Below, one piece after another: positions 44,474 to 53,657 of a stretch of 64,000 nucleotides of DNA (position 1 is the stretch's first letter; the number at the start of each line of letters is the position of its first letter). The position numbers and the translations under genes are program-made. The notes under the pieces are model-generated. The model saw only the letters and a program-made list of their open reading frames with translations, ran no database searches and had not been told where the DNA came from. The stretch comes from Nocardioides guangzhouensis (GTDB lineage: Bacteria; Actinomycetota; Actinomycetes; Propionibacteriales; Nocardioidaceae), in contig NZ_SDKM01000009.1 in assembly GCF_004519545.1 (NCBI RefSeq), forward strand, positions 1 to 64,000, read 5' to 3'.

Positions 44474-45090
44474 ACGGAGAGTGTCGGACGCGGGCTACAC
44501 ATCCGACTACTCGCCCATCAGCTATGAGCGCACGTCGCACACGGTGCCGACTCGCGGCGGCGCTATGACGCAGCGGCTGCAGGATCGCGAGCGGCCCGCC
44601 GGCGTCGCGACAGGAGTCGGACGACGCTCGAGGGCTAGCCTGGCTAGGTGCTGCCACACTGCGATCATCCGGCCAGATGACGCCGCCTCCAAGGCGGTCG
44701 CGAGGAAGATCGGACTCGCGCTCGTGCGGGAGCGTGGCAAACAGGCCCCGGCCAGCTGCTATGCCGCGGTCGCGGCGCCCCTGGTGGCGCTGCACCTCGT
44801 CCTCCCCCCTTGTCGTCCTCCCCCTTGTCGTCCTCCTCCTTGTCGTCCTCGCGCTTGTACAGCCGCCCCAGCCCCGAAGATGGAGAACGTGACGAGGGGC
44901 CCGGGCGTGCAAGCGGACGAAGGCGCCTTGTCCCCGGTCCCGGTCTCCGGTGACGAGTTCCCGCGACCTGCTCTCTATGCGTGGGCGACGGCAGCTCATC
45001 CGAATCGGAGGAGGCGCCCAAGGCGGCCTCGGGGGTGAGGTGAGCGTGGACAGACCGCACGTCTGTTCAGGATCGGGCAGGAGGAACGAC
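44474..45090. other. 617-bp spacer
   Basis: No supported gene. The region has long open frames on the minus strand, but their arginine-rich composition is that of shadows. Its main feature is the 15-bp tandem repeat at 44809-44853. The end carries GGGCAGGAGGAACGAC, the ribosome binding site of the next gene. Confidence 0.4.
44809..44853. repeat. 15-bp tandem repeat, three copies
   Basis: Three units of CTTGTCGTCCTCCCC (with small changes) at 44809, 44824 and 44839. On the minus strand they would encode the repeated acidic/lysine pentapeptide EDDKG, which could be a disordered tail of an unrecognised minus-strand protein (frame 44665-45060), but that frame has no other support. Confidence 0.75.
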
Positions 45091-45510
45091 ATGACCGAGC
45101 AGCCAGGTCAGCCACCGCGTGGCTCGGCAGGCCCCAGCGGCGGGGTCGGCGGGTTCACTGCATTTGCCGGGATCCTCCTGCTGATTGCCGGCAGCTTCCA
45201 GGCGATCATGGGTCTGGCCGGGATCCTCGAGGACGAGTTCTTCGTGGTGACCGAGGACTATTTCCTCAAGTTCGACGCATCGACGTGGGGTTGGATCCAT
45301 CTGCTGTTTGGCCTGGCCGTGGCCCTTGTCGGACTGGCTGTGCTGCGGGACCAGGCGTGGGGTCGGACCGTGGGCGTGGTCCTCGCCGGCGTGAGCATGC
45401 TGACCAACTTCGCGTTCCTGCCGTACTACCCGGGGTGGACGCTGGTCGTGCTGACCCTCGACGTGATCGTGATCTGGGCCCTGACCGCCGGCTACCGCGG
45501 AGACTACTGA
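45091..45510 (+). CDS. DUF7144-like four-helix membrane protein
   Basis: 139 aa. After a Pro/Gly-rich N-terminus come four membrane segments (FTAFAGILLLIAGSFQAIMG, WGWIHLLFGLAVALVGLAVL, TVGVVLAGVSMLTNFAFLPY, and the last one). The stretch DEFFVVTEDYFLKFDASTWG between the first two is the signature of this actinobacterial family, sometimes named DUF7144. Function unknown. GGCAGGAGGAACGAC is a strong ribosome binding site. Confidence 0.82.
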   Translation: MTEQPGQPPRGSAGPSGGVGGFTAFAGILLLIAGSFQAIMGLAGILEDEFFVVTEDYFLKFDASTWGWIHLLFGLAVALVGLAVLRDQAWGRTVGVVLAGVSMLTNFAFLPYYPGWTLVVLTLDVIVIWALTAGYRGDY

Positions 45511-45813
45511 CGCCCCGGCCGTGACTCGTGGGCACGGTGCCTCGGGGGCTCCCTGATTTCGCCGATGTCGACTCGGCCTGTCGCCTTGACTGCTTCCTCT
45601 GCAATCACCGAAGACGAGCACAGCACCGCCGCTGTTGGCGAAGGCAGCAATGTCCTGGACGACCGACTGCGAGAGGACCTTCTCCGGTGGCAGCACGCTC
45701 TTCCAGTCGAGTTGGTCGCCTTTCTCAAGCCCCGCTGTGATTGCCTCGTCCAGCATCTCGGAGGTGAGCGGCCCCGGCGCGCGCCGAGGGTCGGACAATG
45801 GCGTGAAGTCCAC
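45504..45813 (-). pseudogene. Frameshifted AlbA_2 domain fragment
   Basis: The minus strand begins MDFTPLSDPRRAPGPLTSEM and continues through GDQLDWKSVLPPEK and AAFANSGGAVLVFG, the start of an AlbA_2 protein. It then loses frame; a second frame reads VIAEEAVKATGRVDIGEIRE to a stop at 45504-45506, which continues the domain. One missing base near 45600 explains it. Even repaired it would lack most of the C-terminal half, so it is a truncated relic. It converges on the DUF7144 gene. Confidence 0.7.
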
Positions 45814-46079
45814 ACCGGCAACCTACTGATGACCGCTCCATGAGCCCGCACCTGCCCAACGTCGAGGTTCGATAGGCACAGCGAGACTCCATTGCACGTC
45901 GGGCAGATTCGCGCGGATCGCGGCCTGAGCGGATGGCCGCAGCGTCGCACACTAGCTGCGGCACGTGAGTGGTTCTGGGCGGATGAGATTCCTGGCTAGC
46001 TGTGCAGCCAACCTGAGGGGGTGTCGTAGTCTGCGATGAGGCTCGTTGCGAGTCGTCCGCAAGTCCCAGGAGGTGCGGG

Positions 46080-46625
46080 ATGAACTTGGTCAGGTCCCTC
46101 GCGAGGGTGGTTGTCGGTTTGCTTTTCGTCGGCCACGGCACCCAGAAGCTCTTTGGCTGGTTCGGCGGTCCCGGTATCGAGGGCACCGCCGGGATGATGA
46201 AGGCGCTGGAGATGAATCCGCCCCGTCGCAACGCGGTGGCAGCCGGCGTGACCGAGGCCGGCGGCGGCGCTCTGCTCGCGGTCGGGCTCGCGACCCCGTT
46301 GGCCTGTTCTGCCTTGATCGGCACGATGGTCACCGCAATCCGCAAGGTGCACGGCCCGAAAGGACTGTGGGCGACCGAGGGCGGCTACGAGTACAACCTC
46401 GTGCTGATCGCTGGCCTTCTCGCTCTCGCTCAACGGCAGCCAGGCGACATCTCCCTGGACGCCGCGCTCGGGCTGAACTTTTCCGGGTTCAAGTGGCCAC
46501 TGGCCGCGCTGGTAGTCGGCGCGGCCGCGGCGGAAGCATCGATGCGGCTCGGTCAGCTCGGTGCACCAGCCGAGCAGGCGACAGAGCAGCCCGCTGTGCA
46601 GCCATCGGGACCATCCGAAGGGTGA
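46080..46625 (+). CDS. DoxX family membrane protein
   Basis: 181 aa with four membrane helices. LARVVVGLLFVGHGTQKLFG and the following WFGGPGIEGTAGMM are the DoxX opening; NAVAAGVTEAGGGALLAVGL and the GYEYNLVLIAGLLALA block follow in the normal order. DoxX proteins are linked to thiol/oxidative stress and to quinone or sulfur metabolism, and the exact reaction is unclear. CCCAGGAGGTGCGGG precedes the ATG. The tail is Pro/Gln-rich and specific to this protein. Confidence 0.88.
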   Translation: MNLVRSLARVVVGLLFVGHGTQKLFGWFGGPGIEGTAGMMKALEMNPPRRNAVAAGVTEAGGGALLAVGLATPLACSALIGTMVTAIRKVHGPKGLWATEGGYEYNLVLIAGLLALAQRQPGDISLDAALGLNFSGFKWPLAALVVGAAAAEASMRLGQLGAPAEQATEQPAVQPSGPSEG

Positions 46626-46724
46626 GCGGAGCCCTCACCTTGTTCTCAAAGTCGCGGACCGAGCGTCCGACCGACTACCCGCGACACAAGCGGCAGGGTG
46701 CACCGGACAGCGACGATGAGCGGA

Positions 46725-47309
46725 CTACTCCGGGGCGTCACGGCGCGAGCTGGCTTCCTCGACGTCGATAACCGCTTGCTCTCTGTCTGCAGCGCTCGCG
46801 CTCCGGTCGCCGGCAGATGCCCGCCGATCGTCCGCCGAAGCCACGCGGTCAGCCTCCTGGGCGATGCGGTCGAGGAGATTGGCCCGCCGAGTGTCGCGCG
46901 ACTCCGTGCGCCCCGCTTCGGCGTCATCGAGCAAATCGCCGAGTTCTTGCCGCGCCCACCGTGCCTCCGACCGCTCCACCTCATGGTCGATCTGCATCTG
47001 CTCGAACGCACCGTCAGCGTCCGGATCTGAACTACCTCGGGCATCTCGAGCTGCAGCCCGGAGCTCTCCAGCGGCCAGCCGCAGCCGGACGGCCTGATCA
47101 CGTTGCCGTGCGTAATCCTCCAAGGCTACGGCGAAGGCATCGCGTTCTCCTGCCTCAACGTCGCGCTGGGCTCCCTCCTGGTCCCTGGCACTGGCGGCAC
47201 GATCACGCTCAGCGCTCCGGTCGTCGCGCTCCTCACCAGCAGGGGCCAAACCACCCGCCCACGATAGCCACGCCGCCACACACGCTGAAAGTGCACTCTC
47301 ATGCCGCAA
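46725..47309 (-). CDS. Coiled-coil repeat protein
   Basis: Up to 194 aa of Ala/Asp/Arg-rich, highly charged sequence. A short motif of the form xRDxA(A/S)xxR is repeated throughout: RSAERDRAASARDQEGAQRD near the start and DRRASAGDRSASAADREQAV near the end. Long helices or coiled coil are predicted. Similar segments are found in actinobacterial proteins, often attached to signalling domains, but none is present here. The first 30 residues are hydrophobic-looking and the true start is uncertain. It converges on DoxX. Confidence 0.6.
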   Translation of the reverse strand: MRHESALSACVAAWLSWAGGLAPAGEERDDRSAERDRAASARDQEGAQRDVEAGERDAFAVALEDYARQRDQAVRLRLAAGELRAAARDARGSSDPDADGAFEQMQIDHEVERSEARWARQELGDLLDDAEAGRTESRDTRRANLLDRIAQEADRVASADDRRASAGDRSASAADREQAVIDVEEASSRRDAPE

Positions 47310-47696
47310 ACCGCGCTCACCGGTCCGAGACCGACTGGCAGCTCAAGCGCCGGCAACCAGACACCCTGGTCAACCCGCCGCGAGCTGGCGAGGGGTTCCA
47401 CTCAATTGGAATGCTGCATGTCGTTGCGGGGAACGTCGCCACCCCTCGCGCGCACCGGCAGATTCCGCCGGTCAGGACGAAGCACCATTGCCGCCGCAAA
47501 AGCAACCCACTCGGCGAACGAGCCCGCGTGGTGGAGGCGGCCAGCGGTCTGCTGCCCGGGACTGGTCCTCGAGCATCACCCTTTCCGGACGATGACGTCC
47601 GGGTCGGGGTCTCCGACGATGTCCACCTGACGGGTGTCGTCCGCTGTGCGCGCACGCGCCTGGCGAGGCTCCAGGTGTCGTGATCGGAACAGGGAC
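47310..47696. other. 387-bp spacer
   Basis: No supported gene between the divergent coiled-coil gene and the ThrE gene. A short plus-strand stretch near 47593 reads DDDVRVGVSDDVHLTGVVRC, which recalls a BON-domain fragment, but there is no start or continuation. The region must hold the ThrE promoter. Confidence 0.35.
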
Positions 47697-49004
47697 ATGG
47701 TTGAGCGACGCGAGGTCTACGAGGCCCTCGACCTCGCCTTGCGGATCGGCGAGGTCCTGCTGTCCTCCGGTGCGGGGGCAGCCGATGTCTCAGCGACCAT
47801 GCTGGCGGTGACCCGGGCCTGCGGTGTGCGTCACGTGACTGCGGACGTGACATTCGTCGACCTGGCACTCCACCATCAGCCCACCAGCCACGAACCGGCC
47901 GCCATCCAGGTCAGGAGGGTCACCAGGCGCCAGGTCGACTACGCGGACCTGGTCGAGGTTGATCAGGCGGTCAACGACCTGGTCGCGGGTGAAATCACAC
48001 GTGGCGAGGCGCGTGACCGCGTGGCACGGACCGTGTCCACCGGCCACGTCCGGCACCGCTGGGCGGTGACGCTCGGGTGGGGCGCGATGGGGACCGGTAT
48101 CGCACTGACCCTGGGCGGCAGCCCGGTCGTGTGCCTGCTCGCGTTCCTGGCAGCGTGCGCGATCGACCTGACCCAGCTGCTCTTGCCCCAGCACCGCATC
48201 CCTGCCTTCTACCAGCAGGCGGCAGGGGCGTTCGTCGCCACTCTCATCGCAGTCACCGCCTCGGCCACGCCGCTGGAGGTGAACCCGTCCCGCGTGGTGA
48301 CGACCGGGATCGTGATGCTCCTGGCGGGAGTGGGCATCATGGGCGCCACCCAGGACGCCCTGACCGGTTTCCCGGTCACGGCCAGCGCACGGCTGATCAA
48401 CGCCCTGCTGGACACCGCCGGCATCATTGCGGGGGTCGGTGCCGGGCTGACCGTCGGAGACCTGTTCGGAGTGGGCCTGACCACGTTCAAGCCCGGCGCG
48501 GCCGGCCTGGCGGAGGTGGGGGTCACCTTGTTCGGCGCCGCCCTCGCCGCCGCGGCATTCGCGTTCGCCTCCTACGCTCCGCTGCGCTCGCTGGTGGCGG
48601 TGGCCCTGGTCGCCGCGCTGGGGCAGGGCGTTCTGCTCGCCGTCGACAGCTCCGAGGTCGGCCGGACGTGGGGCTCCGCGGTCGCCGCCGTCACCATCGG
48701 CGCGGTCTGCTACCTCGTCGCGGGTCGCTTTCGGGTTCCGCCGCTCGTCGTGGTGGTCCCCGCGATCGTGCCGCTGTTGCCCGGGCTCGACATCTACCGC
48801 GGGCTGGCCTTGCTGGCCGAGGGCAAGGACGGCGTGCTCCAGCTGGCCTCAGCGCTTGCCACCGCGCTGGCGCTGGCGGCCGGCGTGATCCTCGGCCAGT
48901 ACCTCGCGCATCCGCTCAAGCGGGAGGCGCACCGCCTGGAGACCCGACTCTCGGGCCCCCGCATGGTCGGCCCGTTCCGGCGCCGCGGAGTCGAGGAGGG
49001 GTAG
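47697..49004 (+). CDS. ThrE-family threonine/serine exporter
   Basis: 435 aa. The N-terminal soluble domain (about 1-140) carries ALRIGEVLLSSGAGAADVSA and DVTFVDLALHHQP, as in ThrE N-terminal (DUF1212) domains; ten membrane segments follow, with PPLVVVVPAIVPLLPGLDIY being the typical C-terminal ThrE signature. The family exports threonine and serine. It is convergent, with 16 bp between stops, to a second ThrE-type protein at 49021. GTGATCGGAACAGGGAC lies before ATG 47697. Confidence 0.88.
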   Translation: MVERREVYEALDLALRIGEVLLSSGAGAADVSATMLAVTRACGVRHVTADVTFVDLALHHQPTSHEPAAIQVRRVTRRQVDYADLVEVDQAVNDLVAGEITRGEARDRVARTVSTGHVRHRWAVTLGWGAMGTGIALTLGGSPVVCLLAFLAACAIDLTQLLLPQHRIPAFYQQAAGAFVATLIAVTASATPLEVNPSRVVTTGIVMLLAGVGIMGATQDALTGFPVTASARLINALLDTAGIIAGVGAGLTVGDLFGVGLTTFKPGAAGLAEVGVTLFGAALAAAAFAFASYAPLRSLVAVALVAALGQGVLLAVDSSEVGRTWGSAVAAVTIGAVCYLVAGRFRVPPLVVVVPAIVPLLPGLDIYRGLALLAEGKDGVLQLASALATALALAAGVILGQYLAHPLKREAHRLETRLSGPRMVGPFRRRGVEEG

Positions 49005-49020
49005 CCGCAGGTGGCGGCCG

Positions 49021-50253
49021 TCACGCCGCAGGGGCTGGCTCAACACGGGTTTCCCGTCGCCAGGCGTCGCTGACGATGACCCCGGCAGCGAGCGCCAGGG
49101 CGACGGTCGGGACCTGGAGGGCGAAGTCCGCCAGGCTCTGCAGCCCGGTGACGATGTCCCCACCGAGGAGTGAGGTCGCCCCCCGGACGCCGACGCCACC
49201 CACGGTCAAGACGAAGAATCCGCCCAGCAGCAGGATGAGGCGCGGGGGCCGTCCCGGGTGGACGCTCACGAGGTTGGCGCAGGCACCGAGCACGGCGCCG
49301 GCCACGAGCGTGCCGATGACCGCGCCGCCGAGACGGGTGATCCCCTGCTGGAGCAGGAACGTGCCGATCACGCCTGGCACCAGCCAGACGAGCACGCGCG
49401 GTTCGGCGTTGAACGCAAGCACCAGCCCCAGGGAGAAGACCACCCAGCCGACCAGGACGATGCCCAGCGGCAGTTCCGGCGGGGGCATCTTCTCGACCAG
49501 CGCGTCGCCGTTACCGGTGACCCCCGCCGCGGCAACGATCCCGATCACGATCAGGCCGAGCGTGAGGAACCCGAAGATGAGGCGGACACTGCCGGCGGTG
49601 AGGCGGCCCCCGAGGAGCTCACCGGCCGCGGCGGAGAGGGTGTCTCCGGGCACGACGATGAACAACGCCGGCAGCACCATGAGCGTCACTCCCGTCTGCT
49701 CGGCAAGCCCCGACAACACGGTCAGGCCCACCACGGTGACGATGAAGGCACCGAAGAACGGCAGCAGACCCTCGAGTGGACGCCCTGCCGTAGCGATGAC
49801 CAGTGCCCCCATGAGCAGACCGAGGAGGGCCGCGGCGCCGGCCTCGCTCCAGGTCGCGACCACGCTCGGGGCGAACCCGGCCGCGAAGAGGGCCACCCCG
49901 AGCACGCGCGCCCACGCCGGCCACCGGGGCCTCGATTGCGAGATGGCGTCGAGGAGACGACACGCCTCCTCCGGGTCCAGCGGCTCCCGCTGGACCCGCA
50001 CGAGGAAACGCTTGAGGGCCGCGACCTGGTCGAGCCGGAAGATGCCGGGCGCTGCCCTCACGACTGCCGCTCGAGCAACCTCGCCGGAGGATCGCTCGGT
50101 GAGCAGGACCTGTTCGGGAAGGACGACGAGGTCGACCTCGACGCCGTACGCCGAGGCCGCCGCCGCGACCGAGCGGTCCAGCACCTCCACACCCTCGGCG
50201 CTGCACTCCAGGGAAAGCCGGGCCACCCGGACGACGACCTCGAACCCGGGCAC
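49021..50253 (-). CDS. ThrE-family threonine/serine exporter (second)
   Basis: 410 aa. The N-terminal cytoplasmic part (LECSAEGVEVLDRSVAAAAS, AYGVEVDLVVLPEQ) and the LDPEEACRLLDAISQSRPRW block match the DUF1212 half; about ten membrane helices follow, including LMVLPALFIVVPGDTLSAAA, the export-pore signature. The GTG start at 50253 has GGAG just upstream. It ends the minus-strand amino-acid/peptide operon, 21 bp after the M20 peptidase. Export of surplus amino acids from peptide breakdown is a reasonable inference. Confidence 0.87.
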   Translation of the reverse strand: MPGFEVVVRVARLSLECSAEGVEVLDRSVAAAASAYGVEVDLVVLPEQVLLTERSSGEVARAAVVRAAPGIFRLDQVAALKRFLVRVQREPLDPEEACRLLDAISQSRPRWPAWARVLGVALFAAGFAPSVVATWSEAGAAALLGLLMGALVIATAGRPLEGLLPFFGAFIVTVVGLTVLSGLAEQTGVTLMVLPALFIVVPGDTLSAAAGELLGGRLTAGSVRLIFGFLTLGLIVIGIVAAAGVTGNGDALVEKMPPPELPLGIVLVGWVVFSLGLVLAFNAEPRVLVWLVPGVIGTFLLQQGITRLGGAVIGTLVAGAVLGACANLVSVHPGRPPRLILLLGGFFVLTVGGVGVRGATSLLGGDIVTGLQSLADFALQVPTVALALAAGVIVSDAWRRETRVEPAPAA

Positions 50254-50274
50254 GGCCTCCGCTCCTCGATGAGC

Positions 50275-51624
50275 TCAGGAACGCACGGTGGCGTAGCGCT
50301 GGAGGAACAGGGCCTCGGTCAGGGCCATGGCTTCGATCTCGCCGGGATCGACGCTCTCGTTCGGGGCATGGATCAGGGCCAGTGGTTCCTCGACGCCCAT
50401 CAGAATCAGCTCGGCGTCGGGGTAGGTCTCCTCGAACACGTTGCACAGGGGGATCGACCCACCCTGTCCGAGACTGGTCATCGGCCTGCCGTAGGCCTCC
50501 TGCATTGCGGCGGCCATGGCCCGGTACGCCGGGCCATCGGTCGCGGCCTCGAACGGCGAGCCGATCGCCTCGACCTCCACCGCGACGCGCACCCCCCACG
50601 GAGCTGCGCCACGCAGGTGCTCGACCAGCGCCGACTCCGCGGCTCCGGGGCTCGTCCCCGGTGGAATGCGCAGGTTCAGTCGTGCTGCGGCCTTGGGTAC
50701 GACGGCCGCGGCTGAGCCGACGACAGGTGGGCAGTCGATGCCGAGGATGGTCAACGCGGGTCGGGCCCACAACATGTCGGACACCGTGCCGTCCCCGAGC
50801 AGGCTGACCCCGTCGAGCACTCCGGCGTCCGTAGCGAACTGCTCGGGCGGGTACGGCGCACCCGCCCAGCGGCGGGTGTTGTCCAGTCCCGTGATCGTGG
50901 TGTTGCCCTGACCGTCACGCAGCGTGGCCAGCATCGCCACCAGCGCCGCGAGCGCATCCGGCGCGGCACCACCGAACATGCCGGAGTGGACCTCCGACGC
51001 GAGGGCTTCCACCGTCACCACGACGTTGACCATGCCGCGCAGGCTGACCGTGGCGGCCGGGTGGCCGACGGCCGCGTTGCCGGTGTCGCAGACCAGGATC
51101 GCGTCGGCCCGAAGCAGGTCGGCGTTCTCGGGAACGAAGGCCTCGAGCCCTCCTGTGCCCTGTTCCTCGGATCCTTCGACGACCAACTTCAGGTTGACCG
51201 CCAACCCTTCGCCGAGGGCGCGGAGCGCCGTCAGGTGCATGAGGATGTTGCCCTTGCAGTCGGCCGCTCCTCGGCCGAACCAGCGACCGTCGACCTCGGT
51301 CAGCTCGAACGGGGGCGTGCGCCAGGCGGCCTCGTCGAGCGGCGGCTGCACGTCGTAGTGGGCGTAGAGCAGCACGGTGGGGGCATCCGGGTCGGAGCAC
51401 GGTCGCGATCCGACCACCGCCATGCTGCCGTCCGCGGTCTCCCTGAGCTGGGCGTCGGAGAAGCCCAGGTCCGCGAACCTCTCGAGGACCCACTGGGCGG
51501 CGCGCTCGCACTCCTCGGGCGGGTACTGCCGGGCATCGGCCACGGACCGGAGTGCGACGAGCTCGGCGAGCTCGTCGCGCGCCGCCGGCATCAGGTCGGC
51601 GACGCGCTGCCGCAGGTCGTCCAT
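50275..51624 (-). CDS. M20 family dipeptidase
   Basis: 449-aa zinc peptidase of the M20 family (dipeptidase/carboxypeptidase). VLLYAHYDVQPPLDEAAWRT holds the first metal His and the catalytic Asp; GRGAADCKGNILMHL gives the bridging Asp; LVVEGSEEQGTGGL gives the Glu pair (base and ligand); the final His lies in LALIHAPNESV. A dimerisation lid occupies about 190-310. The start is 1 bp past the stop of the preceding small gene. It should cleave small peptides in the cytoplasm; exact substrate unknown. Confidence 0.9.
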   Translation of the reverse strand: MDDLRQRVADLMPAARDELAELVALRSVADARQYPPEECERAAQWVLERFADLGFSDAQLRETADGSMAVVGSRPCSDPDAPTVLLYAHYDVQPPLDEAAWRTPPFELTEVDGRWFGRGAADCKGNILMHLTALRALGEGLAVNLKLVVEGSEEQGTGGLEAFVPENADLLRADAILVCDTGNAAVGHPAATVSLRGMVNVVVTVEALASEVHSGMFGGAAPDALAALVAMLATLRDGQGNTTITGLDNTRRWAGAPYPPEQFATDAGVLDGVSLLGDGTVSDMLWARPALTILGIDCPPVVGSAAAVVPKAAARLNLRIPPGTSPGAAESALVEHLRGAAPWGVRVAVEVEAIGSPFEAATDGPAYRAMAAAMQEAYGRPMTSLGQGGSIPLCNVFEETYPDAELILMGVEEPLALIHAPNESVDPGEIEAMALTEALFLQRYATVRS

Positions 51625-51625
51625 G

Positions 51626-52072
51626 TCAGGAGCTCGCCACGTCGGCGGTCTTGAGGTCGTCGACGAACTCCTGGAAGTCCTCGAGCTCATCGGGGCAGTA
51701 GATCTGGATGATCAGCAGCTGACCCTCGAGCATCCGGCGGTCCGCGACGACCGGCCGGCTCCCGGGTCCTGCGGCGCCGTTCGCGAGCTGGGTGAAGAGC
51801 ACAGCCCGGCCCAGCGCGTTGTTCGGGTTCTCGCACGTCGCGCCGCCGTCGTTCCCGAGGACCCGCACGATCTGGTCCTTGTCGGGGGTCCGCGCCCCCG
51901 CGTCCTCCAGCGCAGCGATGAGCTCGTCGGCCTTGGCGTTGGCCTCGTTGCTCTCCTTGGCGGAGCGGAAGGTGATCAGTCCGACGAGCACGAGGACTCC
52001 GAGGAGGACGCAGGCGGTGACGTAGATCCACGAGCGTTCGCGGGCCGACTGGGTCTCGAGATGGGTGGTCAT
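51626..52072 (-). CDS. Small membrane-anchored protein
   Basis: 148 aa. One N-terminal membrane helix (IYVTACVLLGVLVLVGLITF) follows a short cytoplasmic stretch, and about 100 soluble residues (LIAALEDAGARTPDKDQIVR, GATCENPNNALGRAVLFTQL) lie outside. There are two cysteines that may pair. ATGA overlap with the permease upstream and a 1-bp gap to the M20 peptidase downstream show tight coupling, so it is probably a subunit or helper of the permease. Not recognised. Confidence 0.75.
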   Translation of the reverse strand: MTTHLETQSARERSWIYVTACVLLGVLVLVGLITFRSAKESNEANAKADELIAALEDAGARTPDKDQIVRVLGNDGGATCENPNNALGRAVLFTQLANGAAGPGSRPVVADRRMLEGQLLIIQIYCPDELEDFQEFVDDLKTADVASS

Positions 52073-53532
52073 GACCCGGTCACCTCCGTGGCCTCGGGCT
52101 GCTTCCACGAAGGCTTGCGGAACCGGTAGAAGAGGAACGGCACGAGAAGGCCGAGACCGAGGGCCCCGCCGCCGACGATCAGGAAGTAGACGCCCGAGTT
52201 GCCGTTCGAGAACTGCGACGGCGGGATGAACCCGACCAGCAGCGCCGCCAGCGACGCCGCGAAGCCGACACCGCACAGCCCGACGAGCATGGGCGCCTTG
52301 TAGCCCCGGGCGTGGTCCGGTTGCTTGCGGCGCAGCTGGACCGCGGCCACGAACATCAGCAGGTACATGATCAGGTAGACCTGCGTGGTGATGACCGAGA
52401 AGATCCAGTAAGCGCTGGACACGTCCGGGATCAAGGCGTACGCGAGGCCGATCACGGTCGTGATCGCGCCCTGGACCACGAGGATGTTCTGCTGAACGCC
52501 GTTCTTGTTCAGGCGCTGCAGGAACGGCGGCAGGTACCCCTCCTGCCGGGAGATCAGCAGCAGGCCCTTGGACGGACCGGCCAGCCAGGTGAGCATGCCA
52601 CCGAGGGACGCGGTCACGAGCATGATCCCGACGATCGGGGTCAGCCACTGCCAGCCGAAGTTGGCGAAGACGGCGTCGAAGGCCTGCATCACGCCGGCGG
52701 TGAGCGAGAGCTCCTTCGCCGGCACGATCCAGCTGATCGCCAGGGCGGGGAGGATGAAGATCGCCAGCACCAGGCCCATGGCCAGGAACATCGACTTCGG
52801 GAACTCCTTGCCCGGATTCCTCAGCGAGGACACGTGGACGGCGTTCATCTCCATGCCGGAGTAGGAGAGGAAGTTGTTCACGATGAGCACGAGGCTCGAA
52901 AGCCCGGCCCAGGCCGGCAGCAGGTTGTCCGCGGTCATCGGTGCCGCGGATTCGTTGCCCTGACCGAGGAAGACCACGCCGAGCAGGACCAGGACGGTGC
53001 CCGGGATCAGGGTCCCGATGATCAGCCCGCCGCTGGCGAGACCGGCCACGCCCTTGGTGCCGCGCGAGGAGACCCACACGCCCGACCAGTAGACAACGAT
53101 GATGACCGCCGCAGTCCACACGCCGCTCGTGGCGAGCTCGGGGTTGAAGACGTAGGCGAGGGTGCTCGCGACGAACCCCAGAAGGCTCGGGTAGTAGAAG
53201 ATCGTCATCGCGAACTGGCACCACACCGCCAGGAAGCCCATCGGCTTGGAGATGCCCTCCGAGACCCAGTTGTAGATTCCGCCCTCCCAGCCCGAGGCCA
53301 GCTCCGCGGACACCAGCGAGGTGGGGAGCAGGAAAACGATGGCCGGGAGCAGGTACAGGAAGACGCAGGCAAGGCCGTAGACGGCCATGGTCGGCGCCGC
53401 CCGAAGGCTGGCGACCGAGCTGGTGGTCATCATCGCCAGTGCCACCCAGGAGATCCATTGGGTGGTGGCCGCGCGTGCCCGGGCGGAGGAAACACCGGAG
53501 ACGCCTTCGGCTGGGACCTCCGCGGCGCTCAT
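52069..53532 (-). CDS. APC family amino-acid permease (GadC-like)
   Basis: 487 aa with about twelve membrane helices. MMTTSSVASLRAAPTMAVYG gives the loop of helix 1, and ELASGWEGGIYNWVSEGISK, VHVSSLRNPGKEFPKSMFLA and the QEGYLPPFLQRLNKNGVQQN block match the glutamate:GABA antiporter/APC group. It would exchange or import an amino acid. ATGA coupling to the small anchored protein is visible at 52069-52072. Substrate specificity cannot be read, but its operon contains M20 and M24 peptidases. Confidence 0.9.
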   Translation of the reverse strand: MSAAEVPAEGVSGVSSARARAATTQWISWVALAMMTTSSVASLRAAPTMAVYGLACVFLYLLPAIVFLLPTSLVSAELASGWEGGIYNWVSEGISKPMGFLAVWCQFAMTIFYYPSLLGFVASTLAYVFNPELATSGVWTAAVIIVVYWSGVWVSSRGTKGVAGLASGGLIIGTLIPGTVLVLLGVVFLGQGNESAAPMTADNLLPAWAGLSSLVLIVNNFLSYSGMEMNAVHVSSLRNPGKEFPKSMFLAMGLVLAIFILPALAISWIVPAKELSLTAGVMQAFDAVFANFGWQWLTPIVGIMLVTASLGGMLTWLAGPSKGLLLISRQEGYLPPFLQRLNKNGVQQNILVVQGAITTVIGLAYALIPDVSSAYWIFSVITTQVYLIMYLLMFVAAVQLRRKQPDHARGYKAPMLVGLCGVGFAASLAALLVGFIPPSQFSNGNSGVYFLIVGGGALGLGLLVPFLFYRFRKPSWKQPEATEVTGS

Positions 53533-53657
53533 GGCGTTCCTCGACGTGACGGTTCCACGGACATCTGTGCCTCCCGGAAGTCGCTGGCTCGCGCCGAGCG
53601 TAGGAACGCCTGGTCTTGCCCGGGCTCACCCTTGTCGGGTGATCTCCAGACGTGCGC

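Noticed and set aside
44809..44853. Possible CRISPR or short repeat locus
   Set aside because: 15-bp head-to-tail units without spacers; a simple tandem repeat.
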